Shown here: piece after piece, positions 20,157-30,778 of the stretch
How the letters are laid out: each line of letters starts with the position of its first letter
Position numbering within the stretch: position 1 is the stretch's first letter
From: Streptosporangiaceae bacterium
Lineage (GTDB): Bacteria; Actinomycetota; Actinomycetes; Streptosporangiales; Streptosporangiaceae
Assembly (NCBI GenBank): GCA_025964695.1
Contig: JAOPYK010000064.1
Coordinates: 1 to 64,000, forward strand
Length of the DNA: 64,000 bases
Direction: 5' to 3'
Notes under the pieces: generated by a model
The model's input: the letters and a program-made list of their open reading frames with translations, nothing else
What the model was told of the DNA's origin: nothing
The model's database searches: none
Program-made: the position numbers and the translations under genes

Positions 20157-20752
20157 GCGATCGACTCCTCACTCGCCATCGCCCGAAGCCGAGCGAGAGC
20201 CCGGTGCTGGGCAACCCGAACCGCACCCGCGGACATGCCGAGTACATTACCCGTCTCCTCCGCCGACAGGCCCGCTACCACCCTGAGCAGAACCAACTCA
20301 CGCTGGTGATCCGGCAGACGATCCAGCAGGCTCTTGGCCCGTTCGGTCTCGATGTAACGGACCACCGTCTCCTCCGGACCTGGCCGGTCATCAGGCCCGT
20401 CCGGCAGGTCCTCGGTCGGCACCGCGGCCCGGATGGCGCTGCGCAGCGCATCCGCGATCTTGTGGGAGGCGATGCCGAAGACGAAGGACGCGAACGGCCG
20501 CCCCATGTCCCGGTAGCGGGGCAGCGCGGACAGCACCGCGATGCACACCTCCTGGGCCACGTCGTCCGCGATGTGGTACTGGCCGGAGACCCGGCCCAGA
20601 CGTGCCCTGCAGTAGCGGACGACCATCGGGCGCACTTGCCCGATCAGTACCTCGATGGCCGCCGGATCCCCCTGAACGGCAAGGCTCGTCACGTCTTTCA
20701 GCTCGTCACGCAGCCTGCCCTGGTCGGCTTTCGCCGTACGCATCACCCGCAT
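20153..20752 (-). CDS. sigD: ECF RNA polymerase sigma factor, SigD/ShbA type
   Basis: This is an extracytoplasmic-function sigma factor. Region 2 ([18 protein letters not shown]...[21 protein letters not shown]) and region 4 ([46 protein letters not shown]) are complete. The position beside rsdA, DUF5319, guaB and groES-groEL identifies it as the orthologue of M. tuberculosis SigD and Streptomyces ShbA; the latter drives the principal sigma gene hrdB. The frame is open to 20893, and I place the start at the ATG at 20752 (199 residues) by comparison with the family; no convincing ribosome binding site decides it. The whiB-type gene found between sigD and groEL in M. tuberculosis is absent. Confidence 0.93.
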   Translation of the reverse strand: MRVMRTAKADQGRLRDELKDVTSLAVQGDPAAIEVLIGQVRPMVVRYCRARLGRVSGQYHIADDVAQEVCIAVLSALPRYRDMGRPFASFVFGIASHKIADALRSAIRAAVPTEDLPDGPDDRPGPEETVVRYIETERAKSLLDRLPDHQRELVLLRVVAGLSAEETGNVLGMSAGAVRVAQHRALARLRAMASEESIA

Positions 20753-21012
20753 ATCACTGGTAGCAAGCGCAGTCGTGGTCCCCGCGAAGCATCCCTCGGT
20801 CACGTAGAGCATGATGCCCAGGGAGATCGGGCCTGTCTCCACTGTCCACGACAACGGAATGGTCACAGTGCGGGGGCCGACGGCGAATATCACTGAGCGC
20901 AGTTATGTCACTACAGACTGTGCAAAACAATTGCCCGTAGGCACCGCATTAGATGCCGAACAGAACTCGGCGTGCACAAAACGACAGAACCCTTAATCGT
21001 CCGAAAATACAC

Positions 21013-21045
21013 CGGGCCCCCCGCCGGCGAGCGGCAGGGGGCCCG
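21013..21045. terminator. Terminator after the second groEL
   Basis: GC-rich arms at 21013-21026 and 21032-21045 pair at 13 of 14 positions around a 5-nt loop, about 30 bp beyond the groEL stop. Confidence 0.65.
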
Positions 21046-21075
21046 ATGTGCCGCGTCCGGGACGCGGCTCTTCAC

Positions 21076-22710
<1,635 letters not shown>

Positions 22711-22839
22711 TCAGCTTCATGACGCGCTGCGCGCGTCGGCTCACGGACGCTTGCAGGCGGCCTGTTCCGCGGTGCCGGCCACGGCCTCGTGCCCTGCCGT
22801 GTCCGCGCTCCGCCAGTGGCCGCGCGCCCGTTCACGCAG

Positions 22840-22880
22840 GCCGCCCCGGCCCGTTGCCACAGGGGCCGGACCGGGGCGGT
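22840..22880. terminator. Hairpin in the groES-groEL spacer (second copy)
   Basis: Ten-base arms at 22840-22849 and 22871-22880 pair with one G-U, and further C/G pairing is possible inside. The 199-bp spacer between groES and groEL holds no gene. The position matches the spacer hairpin of the first operon. Confidence 0.4.
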
Positions 22881-22897
22881 GCATCACGTTCGGGTGA

Positions 22898-23206
22898 TTA
22901 CTTCTCGACGATCGCGAGCACGTCACGGGCCGAGAGGACGAGGTAGTCCTCGCCGTTGTACTTCACCTCGGTGCCGCCGTACTTGCTGTAGAGCACGACG
23001 TCGCCGACGGAGACGTCGAGCGCTACGCGCTGACCCTTGTCGTCGACGCGGCCCGGGCCTATCGCCAGGACGGTGCCCTCCTGGGGCTTCTCCTTGGCGG
23101 TGTCCGGAATGACAAGGCCAGACGCGGTTGTCTGCTCTGCCTCAAGCGGCTTGACCACGATGCGGTCCTCGAGCGGCTTGAGAACAACCTTGGTGGCGGT
23201 CGTCAC
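22898..23206 (-). CDS. groES: GroES co-chaperonin, second copy
   Basis: This 102-residue GroES has the same length as the first copy. Although the frame extends to 23263, the GTG at 23206 is correct because it follows GGGGAGG and aligns with the start of the first GroES ([19 protein letters not shown]). The mobile loop [17 protein letters not shown] and the closing [19 protein letters not shown] region are intact. Differences from the first copy are few and conservative. It is the first gene of the operon with the His-tailed groEL, under a second CIRCE operator about 115 bp upstream. Confidence 0.97.
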   Translation of the reverse strand: MTTATKVVLKPLEDRIVVKPLEAEQTTASGLVIPDTAKEKPQEGTVLAIGPGRVDDKGQRVALDVSVGDVVLYSKYGGTEVKYNGEDYLVLSARDVLAIVEK

Positions 23207-23320
23207 GATCTGACCTCCCCTTCGATTGCGATCCTCGACCGGCCAGATTGACCGGTCGCACATGAGAGAGGCGACCCTGGCGGCCTGCCGTCGCGGGTAT
23301 CAGACCGACCGTGTCGCTGA

Positions 23321-23347
23321 TTGGCACTCTCCGATTGAGAGTGCCAA
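23321..23347. promoter_or_regulatory. CIRCE operator upstream of groES, second copy
   Basis: TTGGCACTC-N9-GAGTGCCAA is a perfect dyad and a common actinobacterial CIRCE variant for HrcA. Compared with the first copy, each arm differs at one symmetrical position (A to G with compensating T to C). Confidence 0.92.
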
Positions 23348-23467
23348 TTACGGAGGTTATGCCGTGCCGGGAACGTCGTCAACCTGGTCCGGGACAAGGC
23401 TCCGGCGTGGCGGCGTCTTCCCACGTCGCCGGCCTCTCCATGGTCCGCCCGGCACACGCGCGCCGGC

Positions 23468-23532
23468 GTGCGCGAAACCCGTGCGTGAAACCCGTGCGCG
23501 AAACCCGTGCGCGAAACCCGTGCGCGAAACCC
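23468..23532. repeat. Five 13-bp tandem repeats
   Basis: The unit GTGCGCGAAACCC occurs five times head-to-tail, with one base change in the second unit. A 13-bp period would break any reading frame, so this 321-bp spacer (23348-23668) is non-coding. It continues into G-rich GGCCGGGCGGCC-type repeats up to about 23615. Confidence 0.9.
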
Positions 23533-23668
23533 AGGCCGGGCGATGGTGGGGGGGTGACGGCCCAGTGGCCGGGCGGTGGCCGGGCGGCCGGGCGGCCGGG
23601 TGGCCGGGGGGGCGCGGGACCCATGGCCGTGCGTTGGCCGGTCAGGCGTCGCGGCGGTGGTCGGTAAC

Positions 23669-25192
23669 GTGTCCGCCGTGGACATCGAGGCGTTCCAGGC
23701 CCTGCTCGGCCCCACCGGGCAGGCGCTTCTGGCCGAGGCCGCCGACGCGGACCTGAGCGAGGCCGGACTGCTCGCGACGGCGTCACGGCTGCGGTCCCGG
23801 CATCCCGCGGAGCTGGTCGGGGCCGCGCTCACCCAGCTTCGGCTGCGGGCACGCGCCCGCGACAAGTTCGGCCCGGACGCCGCCCTCATGTACTTCACGC
23901 CCGCCGGGCTCGAGCAGTCCACCCGGTCGAGTGTCGCGGCGCACCGGGCTCGCCGCTTCGCCGCCCACCTCGGCGGACGCTCCTTGCCCGTCCACGCGCC
24001 CGTCCACTCACCCGTCGACTCACCCGTCCACGCGGACGTACCGGCGCCCCGGGAATCCCTCCTGCAACCCGTCTCGGAACCGGTCTGCCAGCCCGTCGTC
24101 CTGCGGCCCGCTTTCGAACCGATCTCGGAACCAGTTTTCGAACCTGCCTCGGAATCAGTCTTGGAGCCCGCCTTGGAGCCCGCCTTGGAGCCCGTCTTCG
24201 GGCCCGGGGTCCTGGAACTGTGCTGCGGGATCGGGGCCGATCTCGTGGCCCGGGCCAGGGCCGGCTGCCCCGGGGAGGGCGTCGAGCTCGATCCGCTGAC
24301 CGCCGCCGTGGCCCGGGCCAACCTCGAGGCGCTGGGCCTCACCGGCCTGGCGACGGTACTGCAGGGCGACGCCACCCGCCAGGACCCGTCCGGATACGCG
24401 GCGGTCTTCGCCGACCCGGGCCGTCGCAACGCCCGCGGCCGCGTCTTCGACCCCAGGGCGTACGAGCCGCCGCTGGACGTGCTCCTCGAATTGGCCCGGC
24501 GCGCCCCGGCCGCGTGCCTGAAGGTCGCCCCCGGGATTCCGTACGAGGCCATTCCGGCGGACGCGGAGGCCGAATGGATCTCCGACCGCGGCGAGGTGAA
24601 GGAGGCCGCACTCTGGCTGGGCGGGCTCAACGGGCTCGACGGTTCCGCCGGACGGGGCGGCCCGGACGCTCCGGGGGCCGCCACCGGCGAGGGCGGCCCG
24701 GCCCGCCGGCGTGCGACGGTGCTCAACCCGCCGGGCACCGGCCGGCCCGGCGATCCCGGCATGTGGGCGACGCTCGTGCCCGAGCGGGGGCTGGGAGCGC
24801 CGCCCGTGGGGCCGTGGCTGCGCTACCTGTACGAGCCCGACGGCGCGGTGATCCGGGCCCATCTGGTGGCCGAGGTGGCCGCCCTGACCGGCGGCACGCT
24901 GGCCGACCCGAACATCGCCTACGTCACCAGCGACACCTTGCTGGCGACCCCGTTCGCGAGCGCGTACGAGATCGACGACGTGCTGCCGTTCTCGCTGAAG
25001 AGGCTGCGGGCGGAATTGCGCAGACGGGAGGTGGGCATCCTGACGATCAAGAAACGAGGCTCGGCGGTCGACATCGAGCGGCTCCGCCGGGATCTCCGGC
25101 TCACCGGCCCGAATGAGCTGACGCTGGTCCTGACCCGGATCGGTGCGGCTCCCTTCGCGCTTCTGTGCCGGCCCGCCCACCGCGGCCGCTGA
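23669..25192 (+). CDS. Class I SAM-dependent methyltransferase with THUMP-like C-terminal domain
   Basis: The frame is open from 23576, but the GTG at 23669 (VSAVDIEAFQALLGPTG) or 23678 is the likely start, giving about 507 residues. The N-terminal region (to about 105) precedes the SAM-binding motif VLELCCGIGADLV at about 181. GVELDPLTAAVARANL and FADPGRRNARGRVFDP follow, and the C-terminus is a THUMP-like domain (EVGILTIKKRGSAVDIERL). This actinobacterial family is probably a nucleic-acid methyltransferase, but the target is unknown. Residues about 106-180 form a Pro/Glu/Val-rich repeat (PVHSPV..., then EPxxEP units) inserted between the N-terminal part and the catalytic fold. It is divergent from the second groES. 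Confidence 0.87.
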   Translation: MSAVDIEAFQALLGPTGQALLAEAADADLSEAGLLATASRLRSRHPAELVGAALTQLRLRARARDKFGPDAALMYFTPAGLEQSTRSSVAAHRARRFAAHLGGRSLPVHAPVHSPVDSPVHADVPAPRESLLQPVSEPVCQPVVLRPAFEPISEPVFEPASESVLEPALEPALEPVFGPGVLELCCGIGADLVARARAGCPGEGVELDPLTAAVARANLEALGLTGLATVLQGDATRQDPSGYAAVFADPGRRNARGRVFDPRAYEPPLDVLLELARRAPAACLKVAPGIPYEAIPADAEAEWISDRGEVKEAALWLGGLNGLDGSAGRGGPDAPGAATGEGGPARRRATVLNPPGTGRPGDPGMWATLVPERGLGAPPVGPWLRYLYEPDGAVIRAHLVAEVAALTGGTLADPNIAYVTSDTLLATPFASAYEIDDVLPFSLKRLRAELRRREVGILTIKKRGSAVDIERLRRDLRLTGPNELTLVLTRIGAAPFALLCRPAHRGR

Positions 25193-25645
25193 CGCGACGC
25201 GCGACGCGCCAGGACTTAGCAAATCCTGCGCCTTTTCCAGCATTCCATTCACCGGTATTGGTGGATCGTCGGAGAACGACGGAGACGTTCCCGTAACGAA
25301 TTGACGTGGTGACGGGGATGATGGAGTGATGATGCCGACGAGACCGGCGCGGGTATGCTTCGTGCGCCCAGGCGCCGGGCGGAATGGCGATGTCATGATC
25401 GAACAATGCGCCGATTGCCGAGCCGAAACGGCCGCGAGCACCACCATCATCACAGCGGTCGACCGCCATGAAAGCGACAACCTAGACGACCCGGATAAGC
25501 ATCGCATTCAACAGAACTGACCATGTTTTCTGCTCCATGTATTACCCACCTTCCAGAGCCACTAAGGTTGGCCCTTCAGCATCACTGCCACTCGCATATA
25601 TCTGAGGGACAGGTATTTGCGGACGGGCATACGAAGGAGCATCGG
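25193..25645 (+). other. Intergenic region, no convincing gene
   Basis: These 453 bp lie between the methyltransferase and the long coiled-coil gene. Short open frames exist (for example 25326-25520) but lack a ribosome binding site and recognisable protein features. The last 130 bp are more A/T-rich and probably carry the promoter of the downstream gene; no specific element could be fixed. Confidence 0.5.
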
Positions 25646-27196
25646 GTGGAAACGAATCACAACTTCCTGCAGGCGGGGGGTCAGCCGGTCTCGGACCGGA
25701 TGCGGGAGTTGCTCGCCCGGGCGGCGCAGGACCACGTCTACGAACAGCGCTCTCAGGGTCAGGTCCTGGACGAGATACGCCAGCGGCTGGAAGGCATGGA
25801 GTGGCTGCTACGCGAGGTCCGGGAGCGTGAGCTCAGCGGGCTGACCGGCGACCTGAACACCGTACGGGGGCAGGTAGACGAACTCTCCAGCAAACCGCCC
25901 GAGTGGGCCGAGGGGCTGGCCGAGCACATCGAGGCGGTCGGGGAGCGGGTCAAGCCGGTCGCCGAGCTGCCGGCGCTGTGGGCGGACGTTGGGGTCGTCG
26001 CGGAGAACGTCGACGAGGGTCTCACCCGATTGCAGGCCGTCCTGGATTCGGCGCAGCACATCACGGACGCCACGCAGCTGACGGCCCAGCGGATGGAGGA
26101 GATGACCAAGCGCCTGGACAAACTCCAGGGCAGCATGGAGGCCGCCTCCGTCCGGTTCAACCGGCTGGACAAGTCACTGGCCGAGCTGGGCCACCGCTCG
26201 GAGAAGCTCGAGCACTCGATCACCGGGGTCACGACGCGGGTGGATCAGTCGCTCTCCGAGATGAGCGACCGGGTGGACCAGGGGCTCGAGGCGGTCAGCG
26301 GCCGGGTCGAGGGGGTGGGCGGCCGGCTCGACGGGCTGGACGGGCGCCTGGAGGGGCTCGACGGCCGCCTCAAGGGGATGTCGGGCAAGCTGGACGGGCT
26401 GGACCGCCGGTTCGGGGGGGTCGACGAGCGGATCGAGACCACCAACGAGCGCATCTCCCAGCTACCGGCGGCCACGGACATCGGCGAGCTGCACAGAAAG
26501 CTGACCGAGCTCGCGCAGCGGCCGTCCATCGATCACACGGACCGCTTCGACGCGCTGGAGAAGCGGGTCGGCGACGCCGTGGAGCCGCTCATCCTCGAAC
26601 TGCGCACCCGCCCGGACCGCGGTGAGGTCGAGGAGACCATGTCGAAGATCGTGGAGTCGGCGCACAATGACGTGATCAAGCGGGTCGATGAGGTCACCCG
26701 GCAGGTCGACGGCATTCACGAGGACGTCGCCAGGACGGTCGACTCCGCGGTCCACAACTTCACCAAGCAGGTCGACACCGTCACGCGGCATATGGAGTCC
26801 ATGAACGCCGACGTCACCAAGCAGGTCGGAGTCGCCAACGATGAGGTCGTCCAGCGAATGGGGATCTTCCGCGAGGACGTCGGTAAAAGGGTCGACGGCA
26901 TCCTCGGGGACGTCCTGAAGCGCGTGGACGGAGTCAACGAGGAGGTCGCCAAACGGGCCGAGTCCGTGCAGAGCGATGTCGCGAGGAAATTCGACGGCAT
27001 CCACGACGATGTCCTCAAGCGGGTCGACTCCGTTCAGGACGAGGTCGGCAAGAAGGTCGACAACGTACATGACGACGTCGCCAGGAAGGTCGCCAACGTG
27101 CACGAGGACGTCCTCAAACGGCTCGGCACTCTGGAGGAGACCATGCTCGCGCTCGCGGAGGCGTTGTTGCGTCCGCGCCGTGAGGGCGAGAAGTAG
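25646..27196 (+). CDS. Chaperonin-linked coiled-coil protein, long paralogue with 11-residue repeats
   Basis: This is a 516-residue protein with no named family known to me. GTG at 25646, preceded by AAGGAG, is the start; upstream codons in frame look non-coding. The N-terminal cap SDRMRELLARAAQDHVYEQR and LDEIRQRL matches the short paralogue at 2288, as does the C-terminal cap LEETMLALAEALLRP. Between them, heptad-like segments (GRLDGLDGRLEGLDGRLKG, about 225-250) give way to a long run of 11-residue units such as VLKRVDGVNEE, VARKFDGIHDD and VGKKVDNVHDD (about 335-495). Hendecads predict a straight or right-handed coiled coil. There is no signal peptide or membrane span. It is probably a long cytoplasmic rod or scaffold; partner and function are unknown. 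Confidence 0.85.
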   Translation: METNHNFLQAGGQPVSDRMRELLARAAQDHVYEQRSQGQVLDEIRQRLEGMEWLLREVRERELSGLTGDLNTVRGQVDELSSKPPEWAEGLAEHIEAVGERVKPVAELPALWADVGVVAENVDEGLTRLQAVLDSAQHITDATQLTAQRMEEMTKRLDKLQGSMEAASVRFNRLDKSLAELGHRSEKLEHSITGVTTRVDQSLSEMSDRVDQGLEAVSGRVEGVGGRLDGLDGRLEGLDGRLKGMSGKLDGLDRRFGGVDERIETTNERISQLPAATDIGELHRKLTELAQRPSIDHTDRFDALEKRVGDAVEPLILELRTRPDRGEVEETMSKIVESAHNDVIKRVDEVTRQVDGIHEDVARTVDSAVHNFTKQVDTVTRHMESMNADVTKQVGVANDEVVQRMGIFREDVGKRVDGILGDVLKRVDGVNEEVAKRAESVQSDVARKFDGIHDDVLKRVDSVQDEVGKKVDNVHDDVARKVANVHEDVLKRLGTLEETMLALAEALLRPRREGEK

Positions 27197-27268
27197 AAGT
27201 GCCGCTCGCCACCCTGTTCACGCTCAAGAAGGTGCTCAAGCAGGTGCTCATGTAGCTGCTCTGAATCT

Positions 27269-27306
27269 GGTCATGTAGCTTCCCGAGCGCGGGAAGCTAC
27301 ATGACC
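27269..27306. terminator. Terminator after the long coiled-coil gene
   Basis: Seventeen-base perfect arms (27269-27285 and 27290-27306) enclose a 4-nt loop. A partial copy of the arm sequence also occurs around 27247-27257. Confidence 0.75.
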
Positions 27307-27455
27307 ACGTTCGGCACTCCCCTAAGGGACCGTAACCTCTGTACCGATTTGTACGGGAAAGTTGCCGGTGGTCGGTACAGGCACGCTAATGACGTGCAAT
27401 CTGTTACGTTCCGTCTTCGCAAAATCACTCCCCATACCGTTCGGAATCCGTTTAC

Positions 27456-28397
27456 ATGGATCGCGTGACCCACACCCAGGTGCCCACTCTTGCCCACGGT
27501 GATCCCCCCACCGTCGCGACGTTACGCTGGGTCGAGCGCTGCCTCGGGCCGGGCAGCGAGGTCAAGATGGTGCGCCCGCTGGCCGGTGGTATGTCCCACG
27601 TCAACCATGCGATGCTCGTGGAGAGCCGCTCCGGCACCGTGCACCGGCTGGTGCTCCGCCGCTGGTGCCGACGGGACTGGACCGTGACCGATCCGGAGTT
27701 CTCCCCGGAACGTGAGATCGCCGCACTGGCGCTGCTGGCGGGCTGTGAGATCCCGACTCCCTCTCTGGTGGCCGCGGACCCGGCTGGCGCCTACTGCGAC
27801 GTCCCCGCCCTGCTGATCACCAGGCTGGTCGGGCATCCGCCCCGGCCGGCCCCCGACGACCTGCCGGAATACCTGATCCAGCTGGCCGCCGCGCTGCTGG
27901 CGGTGCACTCGCTGCAGGGGGCGTCGACGATGCCGCCGTACAGCCCGTACAACCTGCTCACCTCGCGCAAACCGCCCGAGTTGGCGCTCCGCCCCGAGCT
28001 GTGGGAGCAGGCGTTCGACGTGGTCAGCGGCCCGTCCCCCGAGGCGACGCTGCACTTCATCCATCGGGACTACCACCCGGACAACACGTTGTGGTCCTAC
28101 GGGCGGCTCACCGGGATCGTCGACTGGTCCAACGCGTCCTACGGCCCGATCGCGATCGACATCGCGCACATGCGCTGGAACCTGGCGCTGCGCTACGGCA
28201 CGGCGACCGCCGACCGCTTCCTGGCCGCCTTCGACCAGGTGCACGGCGGATACGCCCACCATCCGTACTGGGATCTGCGGTGCGTCCTCGATCTGCTGCC
28301 CGAAGAGCCTGGCTGGACCATCAGCGAGGCCCAGATGCCGCTGTTCGAGAACTACCTCGCCGGGGTGCTCGCCCAGATCGGCACCGCCGCTCGCTGA
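27456..28397 (+). CDS. Aminoglycoside-phosphotransferase-fold protein
   Basis: This 313-residue phosphotransferase of the APH/choline-kinase fold has an N-lobe with VRPLAGGMSHVNHAMLVE (nucleotide loop). The catalytic loop FIHRDYHPDNTLWS (about residue 203) holds the Asp and Asn, and the metal-binding Asp lies in GIVDWSNASYGP. Such family members phosphorylate antibiotics, homoserine, sugars or other small molecules. Nothing here indicates an antibiotic-resistance role, and the substrate is unknown. It is monocistronic and convergent with tsaD, with only 18 bp between the two ends. Confidence 0.88.
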   Translation: MDRVTHTQVPTLAHGDPPTVATLRWVERCLGPGSEVKMVRPLAGGMSHVNHAMLVESRSGTVHRLVLRRWCRRDWTVTDPEFSPEREIAALALLAGCEIPTPSLVAADPAGAYCDVPALLITRLVGHPPRPAPDDLPEYLIQLAAALLAVHSLQGASTMPPYSPYNLLTSRKPPELALRPELWEQAFDVVSGPSPEATLHFIHRDYHPDNTLWSYGRLTGIVDWSNASYGPIAIDIAHMRWNLALRYGTATADRFLAAFDQVHGGYAHHPYWDLRCVLDLLPEEPGWTISEAQMPLFENYLAGVLAQIGTAAR

Positions 28398-28415
28398 GCA
28401 GCGCCCGGTCGTGCC

Positions 28416-29456
28416 TCACACGGTGATCGTGGTGATGGGCAGGGACGAGTCCGCGGGCAGGTCCAGCGCCGACGGGTGCAGACCGGCGGTCACGAGATCG
28501 GAACCCAGCGCGGCCACCATCGCGCCGTTGTCGGTGCACAGCTTGGGCCGCGGCACCCGCAGCCGGATCCCGGCGGCGTCGCACCGCTGCTGAGCCAGCG
28601 CGCGCAGCCGGGAGTTGGCCGCCACCCCGCCGCCGATCAGCAGGTCGTAGACCCCGTGCTCGCGGCACACGGCGATCGCCTTCCTGGTGAGAACATCGAC
28701 CACCGCCTCCTGGAACGACGCGGCCACATCGGCCATGGGGACCGCCTCGCCCGTGCGTTCGCGGGCCTCGACCCAGCGCGCCACGGCGGTCTTCAGCCCG
28801 GAGAACGAGAAGTCGTAGGTTCCGTCGTCGTACTTGCCCCGGGGGAAGACGATCGCGTCGGGGAGCCCTTCGCGCGCCACCCGGTCGATGTGCGGGCCGC
28901 CGGGAAAGCCCAGTCCGAGCACCCGGGCCACCTTGTCGAACGCCTCACCGGCCGCGTCGTCGATGGTCGAGCCGAGCGGCCGTACGTCCGTGGCCACGTC
29001 CGGGACCAGCAGCAGCGACGAGTGCCCGCCCGATACCAGCAGCGCGACGCACGGCTTGGGCAGGGGCCCGTGTTCGAGCTGGTCGACGGCGACGTGGGCG
29101 GCGAGATGGTTCACGCCGTACAGCGGCTTGCCCAGCGCCAGCGCGTACGCCTTGGCGGCGGCCACCCCGACCATCAGCGCCCCGGCCAGCCCGGGACCGG
29201 CGGTCACCGCGATGGCGTCCAGGTCGGACAGTTCCACCCCGGCTAGCGACAGCGCCCGGGTCACGGTCGGCGTCATGGCCTCCAAATGGGCCCGTGAGGC
29301 CACCTCCGGCACGACTCCGCCGAACCGGGCGTGCTCGTCCACACTCGAGGCGACGGCGTCTGCGAGCAGCGTGTGCCCCCGCACGATGCCGATCCCGGTC
29401 TCGTCGCACGAGGTCTCGATGCCCAGCACCAGCGCCTCGGCTCCTCGCTCGGTCAC
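28416..29456 (-). CDS. tsaD: tRNA N6-threonylcarbamoyladenosine (t6A) transferase subunit TsaD
   Basis: TsaD transfers the threonylcarbamoyl group to A37 of ANN-decoding tRNAs, working with TsaB and TsaE. The 346-residue protein starts [16 protein letters not shown]. The metal-binding His pair lies in [13 protein letters not shown], and the ATP-site elements [11 protein letters not shown] and [14 protein letters not shown] are present. The C-terminal [11 protein letters not shown] and [12 protein letters not shown] motifs complete the ASKHA fold. It follows rimI by 10 bp on the minus strand, in the order tsaB-rimI-tsaD of a single operon, as in M. tuberculosis. Confidence 0.97.
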   Translation of the reverse strand: MTERGAEALVLGIETSCDETGIGIVRGHTLLADAVASSVDEHARFGGVVPEVASRAHLEAMTPTVTRALSLAGVELSDLDAIAVTAGPGLAGALMVGVAAAKAYALALGKPLYGVNHLAAHVAVDQLEHGPLPKPCVALLVSGGHSSLLLVPDVATDVRPLGSTIDDAAGEAFDKVARVLGLGFPGGPHIDRVAREGLPDAIVFPRGKYDDGTYDFSFSGLKTAVARWVEARERTGEAVPMADVAASFQEAVVDVLTRKAIAVCREHGVYDLLIGGGVAANSRLRALAQQRCDAAGIRLRVPRPKLCTDNGAMVAALGSDLVTAGLHPSALDLPADSSLPITTITV

Positions 29457-29466
29457 CGCCGCCTCC

Positions 29467-29991
29467 TCACACGCTCTTGTTCATGACGATCGCGTCCACC
29501 CCGGACGGCTGGTAATAGCGCTTGCGGACGCCGATCCGCTCGAAGCCGAAACGCTCGTAGAGCTTCTGGGCACGTTCGTTGTCCGCCCGCACCTCGAGGT
29601 ACACGCTGGTGCACCCGCGGTCGGCCGCCTCGGTGAGCAACGCCGTCAGCAGCGCCGCGCCGACGCCGTGCCCCCAGTGGTCCGCGCGGACGGCGATCGT
29701 CTGGACGTCTCCGGCATCGCCCACGGCACACAGCCCCGCATACCCGACGATCTCCTCGTGGCTGGATTCGTGGCTGGATTCGTGGCTGGATTCGGGGCTG
29801 GATCCAGTGCCTGGTTCGAACGCGACCACGTAGTGGCGGGTGGTGGGCTGCTCGGCCAGTTCACCGCGGAGCATCCCCTCGGTCCAGGCGTCGTCGGGGA
29901 ACAACGCCCGCTCGATCTCCATGACGACGGGCAGATCGTGCTCCGTCATCACGCGTAGCCGTGACCCGCTCCACTCGCCTGCGGGGCTCAC
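29467..29991 (-). CDS. rimI: Ribosomal protein S18-alanine N-acetyltransferase (GNAT)
   Basis: RimI acetylates the N-terminus of ribosomal protein S18; in actinobacteria it may have broader Nα-acetylation activity. The real gene is 174 residues from GTG 29991, which overlaps the tsaB stop (GTGA); the same frame is open far upstream but is a shadow of tsaB there. The acetyl-CoA site is [15 protein letters not shown], followed by [22 protein letters not shown] and the [12 protein letters not shown] end. A repeated ESSH tetrapeptide (about residues 60-75) is inserted in the β2-β3 turn before EEIVGYAGL. This is a 12-bp tandem expansion not expected in the family. Confidence 0.94.
   Translation of the reverse strand: MSPAGEWSGSRLRVMTEHDLPVVMEIERALFPDDAWTEGMLRGELAEQPTTRHYVVAFEPGTGSSPESSHESSHESSHEEIVGYAGLCAVGDAGDVQTIAVRADHWGHGVGAALLTALLTEAADRGCTSVYLEVRADNERAQKLYERFGFERIGVRKRYYQPSGVDAIVMNKSV
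29758..29805. repeat. 12-bp tandem repeat inside rimI
   Basis: Four 12-bp units (GTGGCTGGATTC, the last one diverged) encode GSSP and three copies of ESSH on the minus strand, in frame within the rimI product. Confidence 0.9.
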
Positions 29992-30668
29992 TGGGTCACC
30001 TTCTTTCGCGGGCCGGGCTCGCGGGCGTCCGGGCGGCGCAGGTAGAGCGGTTCGGGCGCCAGCAGCGGCAGCCCCGCGGGGCTGCCGTCCAAGCGGGCGA
30101 CCGTCAGCTCGGCGATCGCGGCGGCCGACGGGTGGAGCGGCTCCGACGGCTTCCCCAGCACCTCGGGGTACAGAGCCGCCCCCTCGCCCAGCACGGGGAG
30201 CCCGGCCGCGGCGGCTTCGGCCGGCGGCCCCACCTGGGGTTCTCCCGCGGTGCCGGTGGCACGCCGGTCCGCGGAGTCGTACCGCGCCCAGTACACCTCT
30301 TTGCGGCGGGCGTCCGTGGCCACCACGAACGGCTCGGTACGGCCTGAGGCCCAGGCGATCGCGTCCAGGGTGCATATGCCGTGCACGGGAACGCGCAGCG
30401 CGTTGCCGAACGCGGCCGCCGTGGCCAGCCCGACTCGCAGGCCGGTGTAGGGGCCGGGGCCGACCCCGACGGCGATGACGCTGAGATCGTGCCGTGCCAC
30501 GCCCGCCTCGGCGAGGACGGTGGCGATCGAGGGAGCGAGCAACTCCGCGTGCCTGCGTCTGTCGAGGTTCTCCAAGGTCGCGCGCATGTGCGCCCCCTCG
30601 CCGGGGGCCCATTCGTAGAGTGCGACGGTGACCACGGCGGTGGCGGTGTCGAAAGCCAAGACGAGCAC
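29988..30668 (-). CDS. tsaB: t6A biosynthesis protein TsaB
   Basis: TsaB is the catalytically inactive ASKHA partner that dimerises with TsaD. The conserved start VLVLAFDTATAVVTVAL corresponds to GTG 30668; the frame continues upstream to 30707 but those codons are not conserved. GVGPGPYTGLRVGLATAAAF is the family signature. The product is 226 residues, normal for TsaB. It is first in the tsaB-rimI-tsaD operon and its stop overlaps the rimI start by 4 nt. Confidence 0.95.
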   Translation of the reverse strand: MLVLAFDTATAVVTVALYEWAPGEGAHMRATLENLDRRRHAELLAPSIATVLAEAGVARHDLSVIAVGVGPGPYTGLRVGLATAAAFGNALRVPVHGICTLDAIAWASGRTEPFVVATDARRKEVYWARYDSADRRATGTAGEPQVGPPAEAAAAGLPVLGEGAALYPEVLGKPSEPLHPSAAAIAELTVARLDGSPAGLPLLAPEPLYLRRPDAREPGPRKKVTQ

Positions 30669-30778
30669 GGACGCCAAGCGTAGTCCAGTGCGCCCGGTCC
30701 AACGCACGGACGCTCAGGAGGCCGGCTCAGCAAACCGGCTCGGGAGGCCCGCTCAGGAGGTCCACTCAGAAAGCCTCC

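Noticed and set aside
25326-25520. 64-codon plus-strand frame
   Set aside because: It has no ribosome binding site, no conserved features and an atypical start; likely non-coding.
29992-30702. Upstream extension of rimI in the same frame
   Set aside because: The extension is antisense-free but out of frame with tsaB and Arg/Gly-rich; the GTG overlapping the tsaB stop is the real start.
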